From Cafeteria roenbergensis (lineage: Eukaryota; Sar; Bigyra; Bicosoecida; Cafeteriaceae): DNA of 64,000 nt. The DNA is taken from NCBI GenBank assembly GCA_008330645.1, contig VLTN01000001.1, positions 62,001 through 126,000 of the forward strand, given 5' to 3'. This document shows, in pieces, positions 36,265 to 47,687 of this stretch (position 1 is its first letter; each line of letters opens with the position of its first letter). The position numbers were made by a program, and so were the translations under genes. Below the pieces are notes generated by a model, which saw nothing but the letters and a program-made list of their open reading frames with translations, was not told the origin of the DNA and did not search any database.

Positions 36265-39262
36265 TCAGAACTGGAACTTCATCGACTCGCCCATAGCCCA
36301 CGGGAACTTGTCTTGCAAGGTGCGGGCAAACACCTTCTCGATGGGCAACTCCACGCGCTTGCACCACGCCACGCTGCGGCGAACACGGTGGAAGGGGGAG
36401 GGGGGGTTGGGGCGGGGAGGAGCGCGGCGGACGCTGCCGTGATGGCGCGCTGGGCTGGCTTGGGAGTGGGGAATGGCCGCGAGGGGCGGGGCGGTCGTGC
36501 TGGGCGGGGCGGCCGCTTGGGGCGGGGCGGTCGTGCGGGGCGAAGGCGCCCTGATGCTCACGTGATTCTGGGATCCATGTAGTTGATCTTGGAGGTGTTG
36601 AGCGCGACGGCCTTGTTCTCGTCCTTGTTTCGCATCTTCAGCTTGTGCTTGTCCACGCGAACGCGGTACTGGGCGAGGCGGTCGCGCACCTGGTCCGCCG
36701 AGGGCGCGCGGGGGAACATGTGACGCTCCGCCGCGCGGGCCTGCTTCTGGTCGTCGGTGAGCTCGCTGGTCTTGAGAGCGTGGCAGGGCTTGGACGTGTC
36801 CTTGAGGGGGATGTCCTTGCCCGCCTTGGCAGCCCTGAGCCACTTGGTGAGGTCTGCGACCTGCGCCTCGAGCGTCTCGAGCTGGTCCTGCATCTTGCCG
36901 ATCTGGTCGGCGAAGCCCTTTGACACGGAGCGCTGATGGTTGCACAGGATGGCCACCTCCCGGTTGGCGCGGTTGTACTCCAGCACCTTCTCGTCGATGG
37001 AGGCGGTGGGGGCCATGTCCGGGAGCTCCTGCTCCAGGGTGAAGGAGGCGTTGAAGGTACGGAAGACCTTGGCGGACAGGCCGGGCATGAGCCGCTTCAG
37101 CTCGGCGTTGAGCACCGAGGGCGTGAGCTGGTCGAACACGTCCTCGGTGGGGGTCTTGCCGCGCACCATGAGGCGGAGGTTCTTGTAGACGCGCTCACCG
37201 ACCTCCCCATACCGGCCCATGTCGATGGTCTGGTAGTAACGCATCGAGTCCTTGCCCTTGAAGTCGAGCGTCACGCCCAGGGTGACGCCGCGGGCGCGGG
37301 CGCTGGCCGCGGACATCTCCTCCTCGTCCTCCCCGATGGTGAGCTCCCCCCTGGCACGCTTGGCCTCGAGCTCTTCGAGGAACTCCTTGGCCGCGGCCAC
37401 GTCGGCGGCCGCGACGTCCTCCACGAAAGTGAAGTGCTCGCAGCGGAGGCTGCAGCAGCCGACCGTGTCCGCCTCGTCCTCGTCCTTCTCCCCGCCCACG
37501 CGCAGCGCCAGGATGTCGATGACCCACATGGCGGTGCCGAGCTGCCGCTGGAGGTCGTCCGAGGACTTGAGCGCCGCCTGGTAGTGCTTGCGGATGCGGT
37601 CGATGCAGCCCTTGAGCTTACGCGCCTTCTCGTACTTGGCCCGGTCGCTCTCGCCCTTGAAGGAGGAGGAGGCCGCGAGGTAGACGTACTTGTTGTCGTC
37701 CATCACGTTCTGGTGCCAGCCGGCGATCCACGTGACGGAGGGGTCGTGGACCACACGGGACCAGGCGTGGCCGGGCAGGGGGCACGCCGGGACGACGGCG
37801 TCGTACCCGCAGTTGATCTGCACGTCCTCGGGGAGCAGACGGCTCTTGATGGAGCCGGCGCGGGGGTGCTCGCCGCGGCCACGGAACAGAGAGGGGGGCT
37901 CCAAGTTGAAGTTGCCCATCTGCGAAAATTTCATCGGCAGGGGGGGGCAGCGGAGGGCTTCGGGGGCGGTAGCAGCGGCGGCGACAGCAGCGGCGGCGAC
38001 CGCAGCGGCGGCAGCAGCGGCAGCGGCACGGGTCGACGCGTGGAATGGCGCGCCATTTAATGCGCCCCTCACCTTTTCGATGTGCCCGTCGACGAGGGCG
38101 AAGCCGTGCTTGAGCATGAGGAGTTCCTTCTCGGCCTTGATGGTGTCCTTCTCCTCCTTGGTCATGGCGAGGCGGGCCTCGCGCTTGAGCTCGAGGTGCC
38201 GGACGATGGGCGTGAAGTCCACCTTGTCCATGCGCTGGATGACGTGGCCCGGGCCGAGGATGGGGCGCCAGTCAGCGAAGAAGTTCTTCATAAACGTCTC
38301 CGCGGTGGCTGGGTCCTGGAGCTGCTGCGCGTTGTGGCAAGCTGCGAAGAAGGTGGCAGCCTCCTCCTGTGGCGGGGTGAGGTCCACGGGCTTGCCCTCG
38401 TAGAGGACCTTGACGCCGTGGGGCTCGTACTCGGGCGCGAGGACGACGCCGGGGTGCTCGAGCTCTGTCCACTTGATGCCGGCCGGCCGGGCAGGGGCCT
38501 CCCACCACTTGAACGCCTTCATGGCGGCCTCGGCAATCTGCATCGGCTTGAGCGTTTTGACCTTGCCCAGGCGGCGGGAGGAGGAGGAGGAGGAGGAAGC
38601 GGCCTTGCGCTTGGCCTTGGTCTTGGCGGCGGCGCTCGGGGCTGCCTTCTTTGCCTTGGTGGCCCGGGCTGGCTTCGGCGACGCCGTCGAGCGCGAGGGC
38701 GACCGGCGGGCACGCTTGGCCTTGGGCTTGGCGGCGGCAGCAAAGTCGTCGTCGTCGTCATCATCGTCGTCGTCGTCATCATCGTCGTCGTCGTCGTCTG
38801 CGGCTGCGGTGCCGTTGCCCTCGTCGTCGTCGTCGTCGTCGTCATCATCGTCGTCGTCATCGTCATTGTCGTCATCATCGTCGTCGTCATCGTCATCATC
38901 ATCGTCGTCGTCATCGTCTACGGACAGCTCGGGCTCGTCGTCGTCGTCCGACTGCGCGAGACGGCGCGCAGGAGCGGCAGGAAATCGCAGTTTGCCAACC
39001 CGGAGGGAACGAGGCTGCCTTCCAGGACCCTGGTGGCAACGGCAACGACTGCTGACAACGAAGAGACGACATGCTCGACAGCGGCCCATCGCCTGGAGGC
39101 TCGGGCCGCTGCTGTGGGCTTGCACCGCGCCGGCAAGCTCAAACAGGCGCCTGCTCAACTCACCTCGCGCGAGCGCTTGCTGGCGCGCGTCGGCCTCGTG
39201 GGGGCTTCGACTTCATCATCGTCAGCCACGACAGCCCGAGCACTCCTGGAAGACGCTGCCAT
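36265..39262 (-). CDS. TOP1: DNA topoisomerase IB (eukaryotic TOP1)
   Basis: Four exons: 39262-39164, 38951-38073, 37919-36562 and 36373-36265 (phases 0, 0, 2), 814 residues. Relaxes DNA supercoils through a 3'-phosphotyrosyl intermediate in the nucleus. After an acidic/Lys-rich N-terminus comes the core ([20 protein letters not shown]; the splice after GHIEK restores [19 protein letters not shown]). All five catalytic residues are visible: Arg in [18 protein letters not shown], Lys in GKDSMRYY, Arg in KVFRTFNAS, His in CNHQR, and the nucleophile Tyr in [11 protein letters not shown], which the last splice continues as [20 protein letters not shown], ending in a Trp/Phe-rich tail as in other TOP1. 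A roughly 45-residue charged insertion ([16 protein letters not shown]) sits before LDFKGKDS. The N-terminal Asp tract comes from an imperfect GAC/GAT repeat. Confidence 0.96.
38742..38945. repeat. Imperfect GTC/ATC trinucleotide region (poly-Asp of TOP1)
   Basis: About 200 bp of mainly GTC and ATC triplets (GAC/GAT on the coding strand), interrupted once by codons for EGNGTAAA. It encodes three long runs of Asp in the TOP1 N-terminal region. GAC and GAT are mixed, unlike the pure CTG tract in PMS2. Confidence 0.85.
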
Positions 39263-39472
39263 GACGAGCGCAGGCCCTCGGCGGCAGCCTTCGCAGTGGA
39301 CCGGATTGCACCCCGCTGCCCTCCATCCTAACGACGGGCAGAGCCAGAGCCAGTTCTCGAAAACCACAGATTGCAATCCGCTCGCTCGCTCGCGGCTGAC
39401 GGGGCGCCTCTGGCGCACGTTGGGGCGCCGGAAGGACCGCGGCGCAGCATCGAGAGTGCCACATGCGTGGAT

Positions 39473-40798
39473 TTAGGGCCCTTTGCGGCGCAGCTTGCCA
39501 AGCGACAGCACAAACGGGAACGAAAGCGAATTCCAAACCGCGCGGCCGACCTTTGCCGAGCACCTGGGGCACGCCAAGCGAGTTGCTGACCCGGACTGAT
39601 CCGCACCGGCGTGTTGCTTGCGCATCCAGTCCATGGCGCGGGTCGGAAGGCCGCCGGCGGCTTCCACCATTGCAGCATCTGCCTCGGCCACCTGCTCGGC
39701 CGAGGCGCTTCCCAGCGGCACTCCCGAGAGTTGCGGCGCGCGCCGCAGCCCTCGCGCCCCACAGGCCCCGCCATCGCCAGCCCCAGAGCCAGCTCGGACC
39801 TGGACGGGGGTGTCTGCTGCCTCGGGTACGACGTATCCGTCACGGTCCAAAGGCAGCGCCACGTCCTCGTCCCGCGCAAGCGCCTCGCCGCAGCGCAGGC
39901 AGCACCACTCGCCCCAGCCGGCAGAGCCCCTGGCCCCGTGCGCGCGCGAGCCCGGCCCTGCAGCAGAGGGGCCTGCTGCGGGGTCGGCAGCCCCGTCCCC
40001 GCCGCCGGCTGGGCCTGCGTCCAGGAGGCTGCCGCTGATTCGGCGGCGGCAGGCATCCGCCGCGCCGGAGGCCTCTGCCGCAGCGACTGCCAGAGCCAGC
40101 CGCTCGACAGCCAAGCAGAACATGCCGGCGGGCGCAGTCCCGTGCATAGCGGCCCCAGAGCCTTCCGCCGCCGCCGCCGCCGCCGCTGGTGTGGCCTCTG
40201 GTGTGGCGCCCCCAGCTGCCGCTGCTGCTGCGCCCGCGAAGCCAGGAGCCGGCAGCCCCGCCGCCACTCGCCCCGCCGCCAGCGCAAGCAGGCTCGAATG
40301 CGCGTGCGCGCGGCACGTGCCCGGGAGGCGAGGGTCTGTGCTGCGCGCACGTTTGTGAGCAGCCATGGCTCCGGCCAGCGCTAGCTGGCACGCAAACCCA
40401 CGGTTCACTCCTGCGCCGCCGAGACCCCCGATTCCCGCACCGTCCACCGCAGCCACCGCCTCCGCAACGGTAAAGCCCGTGCGCAGCATCGCCGCGAGGG
40501 CCGCAGTGGCAACGGAGCGGCTCTGGCCTTGAGCGCAGTGCACGAGAATGGCGCCCCCGCCCTCCACCGGAGCGCCGAGCGCCGCAATTGCCGAGGCGAT
40601 CCACAGGAAAACCTGCTCGTGTGGCTCGTCAAGCGCAGTGGAGACCTCCAGGCTGTGCCCATCGCGGTGCTCGGGTGGCGTCGGGCTGCGCAAGCCGATG
40701 CACAGCGTCCGCCTGACGCGGTGAGCGCCAAGACGGCCCGCATCCCTGGCCGCAACAGCGTCTCCTATGTACAGCCGGCCATCAACTACGGCGCGCAT
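39473..40798 (-). CDS. Dual-specificity phosphatase with C-terminal zinc-binding domain, DUSP12/Yvh1-like
   Basis: Single exon, 441 residues from the ATG at 40798 (MRAVVDGRLYIGD, the usual start of a DSP fold). The signature CX5R loop is VHCAQGQSRSVAT, with Cys as nucleophile, and AAVDGAGIGGLGGAGVNRGFACQL follows where other DSPs have the N-x-GF-x-x-QL helix. Here NRGFACQL is present and unmistakable. The C-terminal region has two Cys pairs (WCCLRCGEALA and LACPRCSAKVG) ending in VWNS, as in the zinc-binding domain of Yvh1/DUSP12, a conserved eukaryotic phosphatase that helps 60S ribosome maturation. An Ala/Gly/Pro-rich linker of about 150 residues separates the two domains. The general acid Asp is probably the D of TALDEPHEQVF. 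The family name is inferred from domain order. Confidence 0.82.
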   Translation of the reverse strand: MRAVVDGRLYIGDAVAARDAGRLGAHRVRRTLCIGLRSPTPPEHRDGHSLEVSTALDEPHEQVFLWIASAIAALGAPVEGGGAILVHCAQGQSRSVATAALAAMLRTGFTVAEAVAAVDGAGIGGLGGAGVNRGFACQLALAGAMAAHKRARSTDPRLPGTCRAHAHSSLLALAAGRVAAGLPAPGFAGAAAAAAGGATPEATPAAAAAAAEGSGAAMHGTAPAGMFCLAVERLALAVAAAEASGAADACRRRISGSLLDAGPAGGGDGAADPAAGPSAAGPGSRAHGARGSAGWGEWCCLRCGEALARDEDVALPLDRDGYVVPEAADTPVQVRAGSGAGDGGACGARGLRRAPQLSGVPLGSASAEQVAEADAAMVEAAGGLPTRAMDWMRKQHAGADQSGSATRLACPRCSAKVGRAVWNSLSFPFVLSLGKLRRKGP

Positions 40799-40953
40799 GC
40801 GCTGGGGAGTGCCGCAAGTCACGTATCGGGCCGCCAGCCCCGTCGGTTGCGGCCGGCAGAGCGCGCAGCTCAAACGGGCCTGCGGCCCAAGCCATCGCGC
40901 ACTCGGCGCCGGACTGGTGCTGCCTGGGGTGGCACCCTGTCGAGGGGGCGGCC
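40799..40953. promoter_or_regulatory. Divergent promoter region DUSP12-like / PHD protein
   Basis: 155 bp between the ATG codons of two divergent genes. Both promoters must be here or within the transcribed regions. No motif was recognised. Confidence 0.4.
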
Positions 40954-43098
40954 ATGGAGGTCTCTGTGTCATTTCCTCACCTTAGGGGGCCGCTTTACAT
41001 GAACGTGATCGTGCGGCGCGGCCACCCGGTGGTTCACTCGTTCAGCCCCACCGAGGCAGGCCGTCCCGGGCCCGCTGAGGCCTCGGCCAAGATCAAGCCG
41101 GGAGACTACATCGTCGGGTTCGGGGACGAAAGCTTTGCGGGCCTGTCCGTGGAGGAGCGCCTTCGCGTGTGCCGCAAGCCGCGCGCAGGACCCACCATCC
41201 GTCTGTGGCGCCCAGCTCATCTGGTGGAGCCCGGCGACGTGGATCTGGCCGGGGAAGAAGACGTTTCGAACCCCCTCGTTTCCGTGTCGCCCAGCAAGCC
41301 GGCCCCGGTCCCCCGGGCGCTGGCTCGGGAGCGCTCCGCCCGCCCCTCGCCCTCCCCCCGCGGCAGAGCCACGCCCCAGCCCGCGGCGGAGCCCCTGTCT
41401 CAGGCCGCGGCGGAGGTGCGTGCCCGCCTCGCGTCGGCTCCTGGCGCCTCCGCAGTGGCTGCCATGCACCGGGCTGCCGACGCCCGCCGACGCTTCGCTG
41501 CCGCCGTGGTGAACTCCGCTCTGTGCATCGCTGCAGTGGCGGCCCACGCTGGCCCCGACGCAGCGGGCCACTGCCAGGCGGCCAGGGTTGAGGCGGCTCT
41601 TCGTCGATCGTCTGGACCGGCATCTCGTTCCAGGGCTCGCCGGCAGCGAGTGACTCCGCGTCGCTCACGGCCCGCGCGACGCTGCAGAGCCGCTGCCGTT
41701 GCTGCCGTGGCGGCAGTGGCGGCCCTCGCTGCCGGAACCACTGGACCAAGCAGCGACGGCGCGGCTGGTGACGGCGGAGGCCGGGCTGGCGGCGGAGATG
41801 ACGGCGCTGTTGACAGCGGAGACGACGATGACGACAACGACGGCAGCGCAGACGGCGACGATAACGACGATGCCGGTGGAGGTGGGGACAAGGATGATGA
41901 TGACGACAACGATGACAATGACGACAACGATGACGGAGACGACGATGACGATGACGACGACGACGACGGCGACGACGATGACGATGACGAGGAGGAGGCT
42001 TCCGCGGTGCCCGATGGGTCGCCGCTGTCATCTGCAGAGCTGAATCTGCTGCTCTGCAGAGCCAGTGGCCAGCCCTACCAGCCACTTCGCGGGTTGGACG
42101 TCCCCCTCCTGGCCGCCGCAAGCACAGGCGACCTCAGCTGGCTCCCAGGAGGGCAGAGCCGCTTTGCCGGGAGAATCAAGGACGCCTCTTCGCGGGTAGA
42201 GCTGACCCCGCACCAGCTGGCCCGCCGCCTCGGGCTCTACTCATCCAACTTCGCCAAGTGGATCAAGGGGCAGCTGCGCCTCTCACCGGGTTCCAGGATG
42301 GCCCTCACGGCTCTGCACTGGGCGGTGAGGGCGGGCATGGGGGACGCCGTGGACGATGCCGTGGAGGGCGGCGTGGAGGCGGTTTCGCGCGTGCTGGAGG
42401 AGGCTGGGGCCCCAGCGGCTGCGCCTTGCGACCTGCGGGTGTGGGCGGCAGACGCACCGGGGTCCAACTCGCTGGCGTGTCCCAGCGCGGACCAGGCGCT
42501 CGTTCGCTCGATGACGTCATCCAAGAAGGAGGGGGCGGGGAGGCCGCGCGAGGACTGCGAGGCGGCGGCGGTGGCGGCTGCGGCGGCGGTGGAGCAGGCC
42601 AAGGCAGAGCTTCTCGCTGCGTCTCTCAATGCCGCCCGGGAAGCTGATGCGATCGGCGCGGCTCTGCCGAGGTCCATGGCTGCGTCGGCGGTGGAGGCGG
42701 CCAATGCCGCCGTGGCGGCAGCTCATGCCGCCGTGGAGGCAGCGGCAGGGACTTCAGCGAACCCCGCCGCCGATTCGCCCAGTGAGGCGCCGGGCTGGTG
42801 CGCGGTCGTGCTGGGGGGCCCCACCTGGCGGCGCTGGCCAGCGTGTGACTCTGCCGGCGGTGCTGACGGTGCAGCGGCCAGTCTGCCGGGCGAGCGGCCC
42901 GCCGGGGGTGCTGCCCTCGTCACTGGGCTCGCGTCCGCTCGGCCGGCAGCCGGGGACGGCATTCTTGTTGGGGCCACCGCTGCTGCGGTGGAGGCGGGGT
43001 GGGGGCTCGACCCGGCTCTGACTGCGGGCAGACCCGCCCAGCTGACGGCTGCGGGAGGGCCAGCGTGCGCTGCGGCGGCGCCGGCGCGGTCACCGCCT

Positions 43099-43131
<33 letters not shown>

Positions 43132-45753
43132 GCGTCGTCGTCAGCGTCGTCGTCAGCGGCAGCGGCAGCGGCAGCGGCGGCGTCATCAGCGGCAGCGGCG
43201 GCGTCATCAGCGTCGTTGCAGTCGCCGTCAGCGTCATTTGCGCCCCACGCCACGAGCTCTTCTGAGGCCGCTGTTGCTGCCGCCACATGCTCGCCGCAAC
43301 CCTCCCGACCCCGCCGGGCCTCCAGCGTGGCGGCGGCGGAGCGCGTCCGGAGGGCGGTGTCTGACGGCACACTCTCAGCTGACGCGGCGGCGCCGGCGGG
43401 CGAGGCGGCAGCGGTCAATGGCCGGCCGCCCGCCATCGCAGCGCCGCGTGCAGAGCGCGGCTGCTCGGAGGGCGCGGCTTCTGGCGCGGACGATGGGATC
43501 GGAACCCCTCGGAACCACCGATCGTCCTCCTCGTCCTCGTCCTCGTCGTCCTCGTCCGGGGCGGCGGCGGCGGCACTCTCCGGTGCGAGGTCGGCCGCGG
43601 CAGAGGGTGCCGCAGCAGCGGCTGCTGCAGCAGCTGAGGGAGCGGCGCCCCCCGCTGGCGCTGCATTGGATGCGAGCGCTGAGGAGGGTCACGAGGAGGT
43701 TCCGCTCTCCGGACCTGCGGGCGCTACCAGGGTCGTTCGTCGCCACCCGCGGCTTGGAGCCGGGTTCCAGGTCACTGTCCCGTCTCTGGCGGAGGTGGCG
43801 TCGCACCCCCCAGGACAGTTTCGCACAGCGCTGGCACATCACTGTGACCCATTGCAAGCGGCCACGCTGCGGGCGCTGCGGGCGGAGCGGCTTCGCATCA
43901 GCAGGCTTCGGCGCGAGGCCCAGAGCCTGGCCAGGGCAGCAGCCCCAGCGCTGGGGCGGACCGCGGCCGAGAGCCGGTCACACCAGGACGGCACGGAGCG
44001 AAGCCCCTCTGCTTCCGTTGGAGCGCCACACTCCCCGCGCCACCCGCTGGGGTACTCCGCGCCTGCTGCCGATGCGGCCCCGCTGCCCCCCGCCGCCTCC
44101 TCTGGCGACTACGGTCCGCGGGCGGTCAAGCGCGACCGGGAGGCCGGCGACGCCCTGGAGGCAGAGCGGTTTCACGCCAGGCTGGCGGCCCCAACCGCTG
44201 TGCTGGAGGACCCGTCGGGGGCGGAGTTGGATGAGCGATGCAGAGCTGCCTCGAGCCGCTTCGATCAGGAGGTGGCGGCAGCCGCTGCGGCGGCGGCTGT
44301 TCCCGTGGCGGTGCAGCGTTCGTCAGCGCCAGCAGCGGCAGGTTCGGCCGCCAGTGCCAGCCTCCCGTTGCCCGCCCCCGCGGCTGCCGCTGCAGCCGCC
44401 GCCGCCGCCGCTGCAGCCGCCGCCGCCGCCCCGCCGGCTGGGGGTGGCAAGCGAGCCCGGCTGGCGGGCTCCGCGACGCTGGCGCAGCAGTGGCTGCGGC
44501 TCGCGGGCGCTCCAACGGACACGGAAGGGGTGGGGGTGGGAGGGCGCCGCGTGTGGAGCAGCGCTGCCTTGGAAGCCAGCGGCGTATCCGACGCCGGCCT
44601 CGCGGCCTTTACGGAGGAGTATGCCCCCCACGTGCGGGAGCGCTCGCTGCGGGCCCTTCACGACACCGGTTTCGATGTGCGGGCGGCGAGGGCGTCTATG
44701 AGAGAGGGGGGGGCGTGGTGGTGCGGCGAGGCCCTGGACAACGAGTGGCGGTCGTTCGGGCCGGAGGAGGCGCTTCGGTACGAGCACGCCGTGGACGCTA
44801 TGGGGAAGCGGTGGGGGGCCGTGGCGCGGCTGGTGCGGGTGGACGCCGGCGCCGAGGCGGCCGTGGCGGAAGAGGAGCAACGCTGGAGGCGGATGCAAGA
44901 GGCAGTGGCGCTGCGGGGCGTGGGAACAGACACGGCAGAGCCAATCGCTCAGGCGCGCAGCGAGGACGGCCAGAGCAGCAGCGGGGCGCCCGCAAAGGGG
45001 GCCCGGCCTGCCGCGGACCCGGGGTCCATCGGCGCGGCTGGCGCCGCTGGTGCCCACCCAGTCACTCGCTCCCTGGACCCCGCCACCAGGCGCGAGCCAG
45101 AGGACCTTCCGCGCTCAGGCAGCGCCTGCTTCGGCGGGGGGCGCTCTCCAGCCTCGATGGTCGGCTATTTCTACGGCGCCTGGAAGCGGTGTCCGGAGTA
45201 CAGCCTCTGGAAGGAGCGCCGGCGCGAGCTTGGCAGCGCGTCGTTTTTCTACCACCGGTCTGTGTGCGACGCATGCTCCAACGGCGGAAGGATCGTGTGC
45301 TGCGACACGTGCTTCAGATCCTTCCATCCTGAGTGCTCAGGCATGAGTGAGCAGGATGCGGGCCCGCCTGAGGGCTCGACCTGGATGTGCCCGGTGTGCC
45401 GGGCGACGCTGGTGACTGCCCGCCAGCGCAGGGCGGCGGCTGGGTTCGTGAGGTCCGAGCTGGCTCGCCTTGCGGCCTGCGCAGACGCCTTCGAGGCCTT
45501 TGCGTCGCGGGACCGACTCTCGAGGGTGCGCGACCGCGCCGAAACGCTGCGCTCCGGAGGGGTGATGGGCGCAGAGCTGGGCTTCGTTGTTGGGCCGGCC
45601 GCTGACCAACTTCGCGAGTGGGTTGCAGGGCGCGATTCGGAAGGACGGGGCCAAATGGCCAGGCGCGTGTGGGAGCGGCTGGGCGTTAGGTGGCAGCAGT
45701 TTGACGAGATTCCGCGCCTGTCTGAGCTTGTGTCGTATCCTGTTCCCACTTGA
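40954..45753 (+). CDS. PDZ / ELM2-SANT / PHD-finger chromatin protein
   Basis: Single exon, 1,599 residues. Residues about 10-95 resemble a PDZ domain (VVHSFSPTEAGRPGP, IKPGDYIVGFGDESFAGLSVEE). An Asp/Asn tract (about 286-350) from GAC/GAT repeats follows, then LTPHQLARRLGLYSSNFAKW (about 415-460), which looks like a helix-turn-helix. Residues about 920-980 (HPRLGAGFQVTVPSLAEV) resemble the start of ELM2; its C-terminal helices (RSLRALHDTGFDVRAARASM) come after a low-complexity insertion, followed by a SANT repeat (EWRSFGPEEALRYEHAVDAM). VGYFYGAWKRCPEYSLWKER matches the SANT C-terminal part of MTA/MIER-type co-repressors. A C4HC3 PHD finger (CDACSNGGRIVCCDTC to WMCPVCRATL, about 1438-1487) is near the C-terminus. 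I infer a nuclear histone-reading, HDAC-complex-like subunit. An alternative start is the Met at about 41000. Confidence 0.85.
41811..41998. repeat. GAC/GAT/AAC trinucleotide region (Asp/Asn tract)
   Basis: Imperfect Asp/Asn-codon repeat within the PHD protein. A further TCG run giving poly-Ser lies at 43090-43160. Confidence 0.8.
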
Positions 45754-45796
45754 TGGTGCAAGCAATGCAACTGAGCTGCGCGTGGAGCCTGACCAC

Positions 45797-47549
45797 TCAG
45801 CACCACATGCCGCCACAGCACGCACGCGCTGCAGCAGCGGCACCTTCGGTCTCGGCCGCGTGCTCGGGCTTCTTCTCCTCAGTCGCCGCGGCTGCCACCT
45901 CCAGAGGCGTCTCGCCAGCGACCTTGAGCAGCGCATCGGTGCCGCTGTGGTAGGCGAGCTCCTTGAGACTCTTGCCTCGCTGCGGGGACACCATGGCCAC
46001 GGGAGCCGTTCGCTTCGCGATTGCGCTCAGCTGCTCATGCCCGCAACCGTTGCATACTGGGAATAGCAGCCCGGTGCCAACTCTGAGCGCCGTTGCACAT
46101 CCGCAGCGCTCACCACAGATCCTGCGACTCCCGCGCCCTTTGCCGCGAGGAGCTTGATAGTGGCCTCCGGCGCTGCCTTCTGGAGGGCATACGCCATGCA
46201 TGAGCCGTCAACCTGCGAGCAATCTCCAAGGCATCGCGGGCATTGTCTCGGCGGCCAGCGCGAGACGTTTCACGATGCCGCACACGCACCTGGACTCTTC
46301 GGGCCGCCCGCAGCGCTCACGTTGTCCACCACAGACGGGTCCGCTCCACCCTTGATGAGCGAGGCAAGAGTGTCCCAGTGACCGAACTTGGCCGCTGCGA
46401 TGGCAGCAGTCGACCCGATCTGCGCAGACGACGTGTGCTCGCAGCCAGAGAGAGAGAGAGAGAGCCATTGATTGGAAAGGTCAACGAGGAGGCTCGCACG
46501 CGACACCCAGGCGCCAGTTGGTGGCTCCCCAGCTTGCTGGCATTGCGCGCTGTGCGCTGCCTCACAGAGTTTGTGTGGTTGGCGTTGGCTCCCTTGGACA
46601 GCAGGTATTCGACGGCATCCGTCTTGCCTGCCACCGCTGCGTAGATCAGCGGCGAAGCGCCGCCCTGCGTTTGGGCATTTGACCGACCACACCTGTGCAG
46701 CAAGCCTGCTGGGCAAACCTCGACGCGCGCAGCGCCAGTTCGGCGGGTCGGCTCGAGCCTCCCCACGATGCATCCGTGCCGCCGCGTCTTCTCCTCACCT
46801 TGCCGACCTGGTCCACGCTGACCCCGGCCTTGAGGAGTGCGTTTGCCACCTCGAGGTGCTCGTTCAGCACGGCAAGGATGAAGGCCGTCGGGCCGACCTG
46901 CAGATCTTCCGGGGCGGGGGGGGGGGGGCAAGGAGGGGGCGGGCGTCGGGAACTCCTCAGCCAAGCCCAGTGATGGAGCGGCCTTGAACAGGCAGCTGCC
47001 GGCGCATCGTGCATGCTGCGCGCCTTCGCGCGCCGAGCTCACGCCTTGGCCGGCGGCATGGTTCGCGTGCTTGCCGAGCAGCGCCTTGACTGCTGCCAAA
47101 TTGCCGTGCTCGGCAGCAAACACAAGCGCCGTCTTGTAGCTCTGCGAAGGTCGCCTTGGTGGGGGTTGCGGAGGAGGAGAGGGGAGCTGGGGGGAAGGGA
47201 TAGGCCCGCGGTCGAGTTTCTGCGCGCGCGACCCAGTGCAGCCAAGCGCCATTGGTTTCGCCAATCCATCAGCCGAGCTGACTCAACTGAGTTCTGCCCC
47301 CGCGCTCGAGCGCCAGCTACGACCCCAACCGGAACTCGGGGCAAGCTTCGGCATTCTGCCCAGCTCTCCATGCAGCATGGACACGGGGGCGCTGCCTTTG
47401 CGGCCAGGAGCTGCCATTGGGCAGCAAGCGGCAACGCGCCTCACGCCTTCTTCGCTCGTGGCCTCAACGGTGGCCCCTGCCTCGAGGGCAGCTACGAGCT
47501 CCTTGGTTCGGCCATCCGTCGCAAGCTCGATGAGGGTTGCCTCGGGCAT
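45797..47549 (-). CDS. Ankyrin-repeat protein with one repeat per exon
   Basis: Seven exons, all phase 0: 47549-47445, 47141-47043, 46897-46799, 46664-46566, 46419-46321, 46212-46114 and 45979-45797; 260 residues. Exon 1 is the capping repeat (MPEATLIELATDGRTKELVA). Exons 2-6 are each exactly 99 bp and each encode one 33-residue ankyrin repeat, for example YKTALVFAAEHGNLAAVKAL, PTAFILAVLNEHLEVANALL and SPLIYAAVAGKTDAVEYLL. Exon 7 is a final half-repeat (GKSLKELAYHSGTDALLKV) and an Ala/Glu tail. Introns are 108-303 bp, all beginning GTGAG. Exon 7 could start further upstream at another in-frame acceptor. Such proteins are generic protein-binding scaffolds, so no partner can be inferred. The stop is only 43 bp from that of the convergent PHD gene. 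Confidence 0.9.
46447..46464. repeat. (AG)n dinucleotide microsatellite in ankyrin intron
   Basis: About nine AG units in the intron between the fourth and fifth exons of the ankyrin gene, close to the acceptor of the exon that starts at 46419. A similar run lies at 57067-57080. Confidence 0.8.
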
Positions 47550-47687
47550 GACGAGAGATTCGTCTTTGGGACAACAACCTTCCGGAGGTGTCGCCGATTT
47601 CGGTTCTTGGTCCTGCGGCTCATTCAGACGGGCAGAGCAGGCCAGTCGCGCCCACTCAATCTCACGACTCCGCAACCCAGTCGCAAG

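Noticed and set aside
39595-40384. Plus-strand frames with Cys/Arg/Ser-rich sequence opposite the phosphatase gene
   Set aside because: They are the antisense of the DUSP12-like gene, whose CX5R loop and zinc pairs are on the minus strand.
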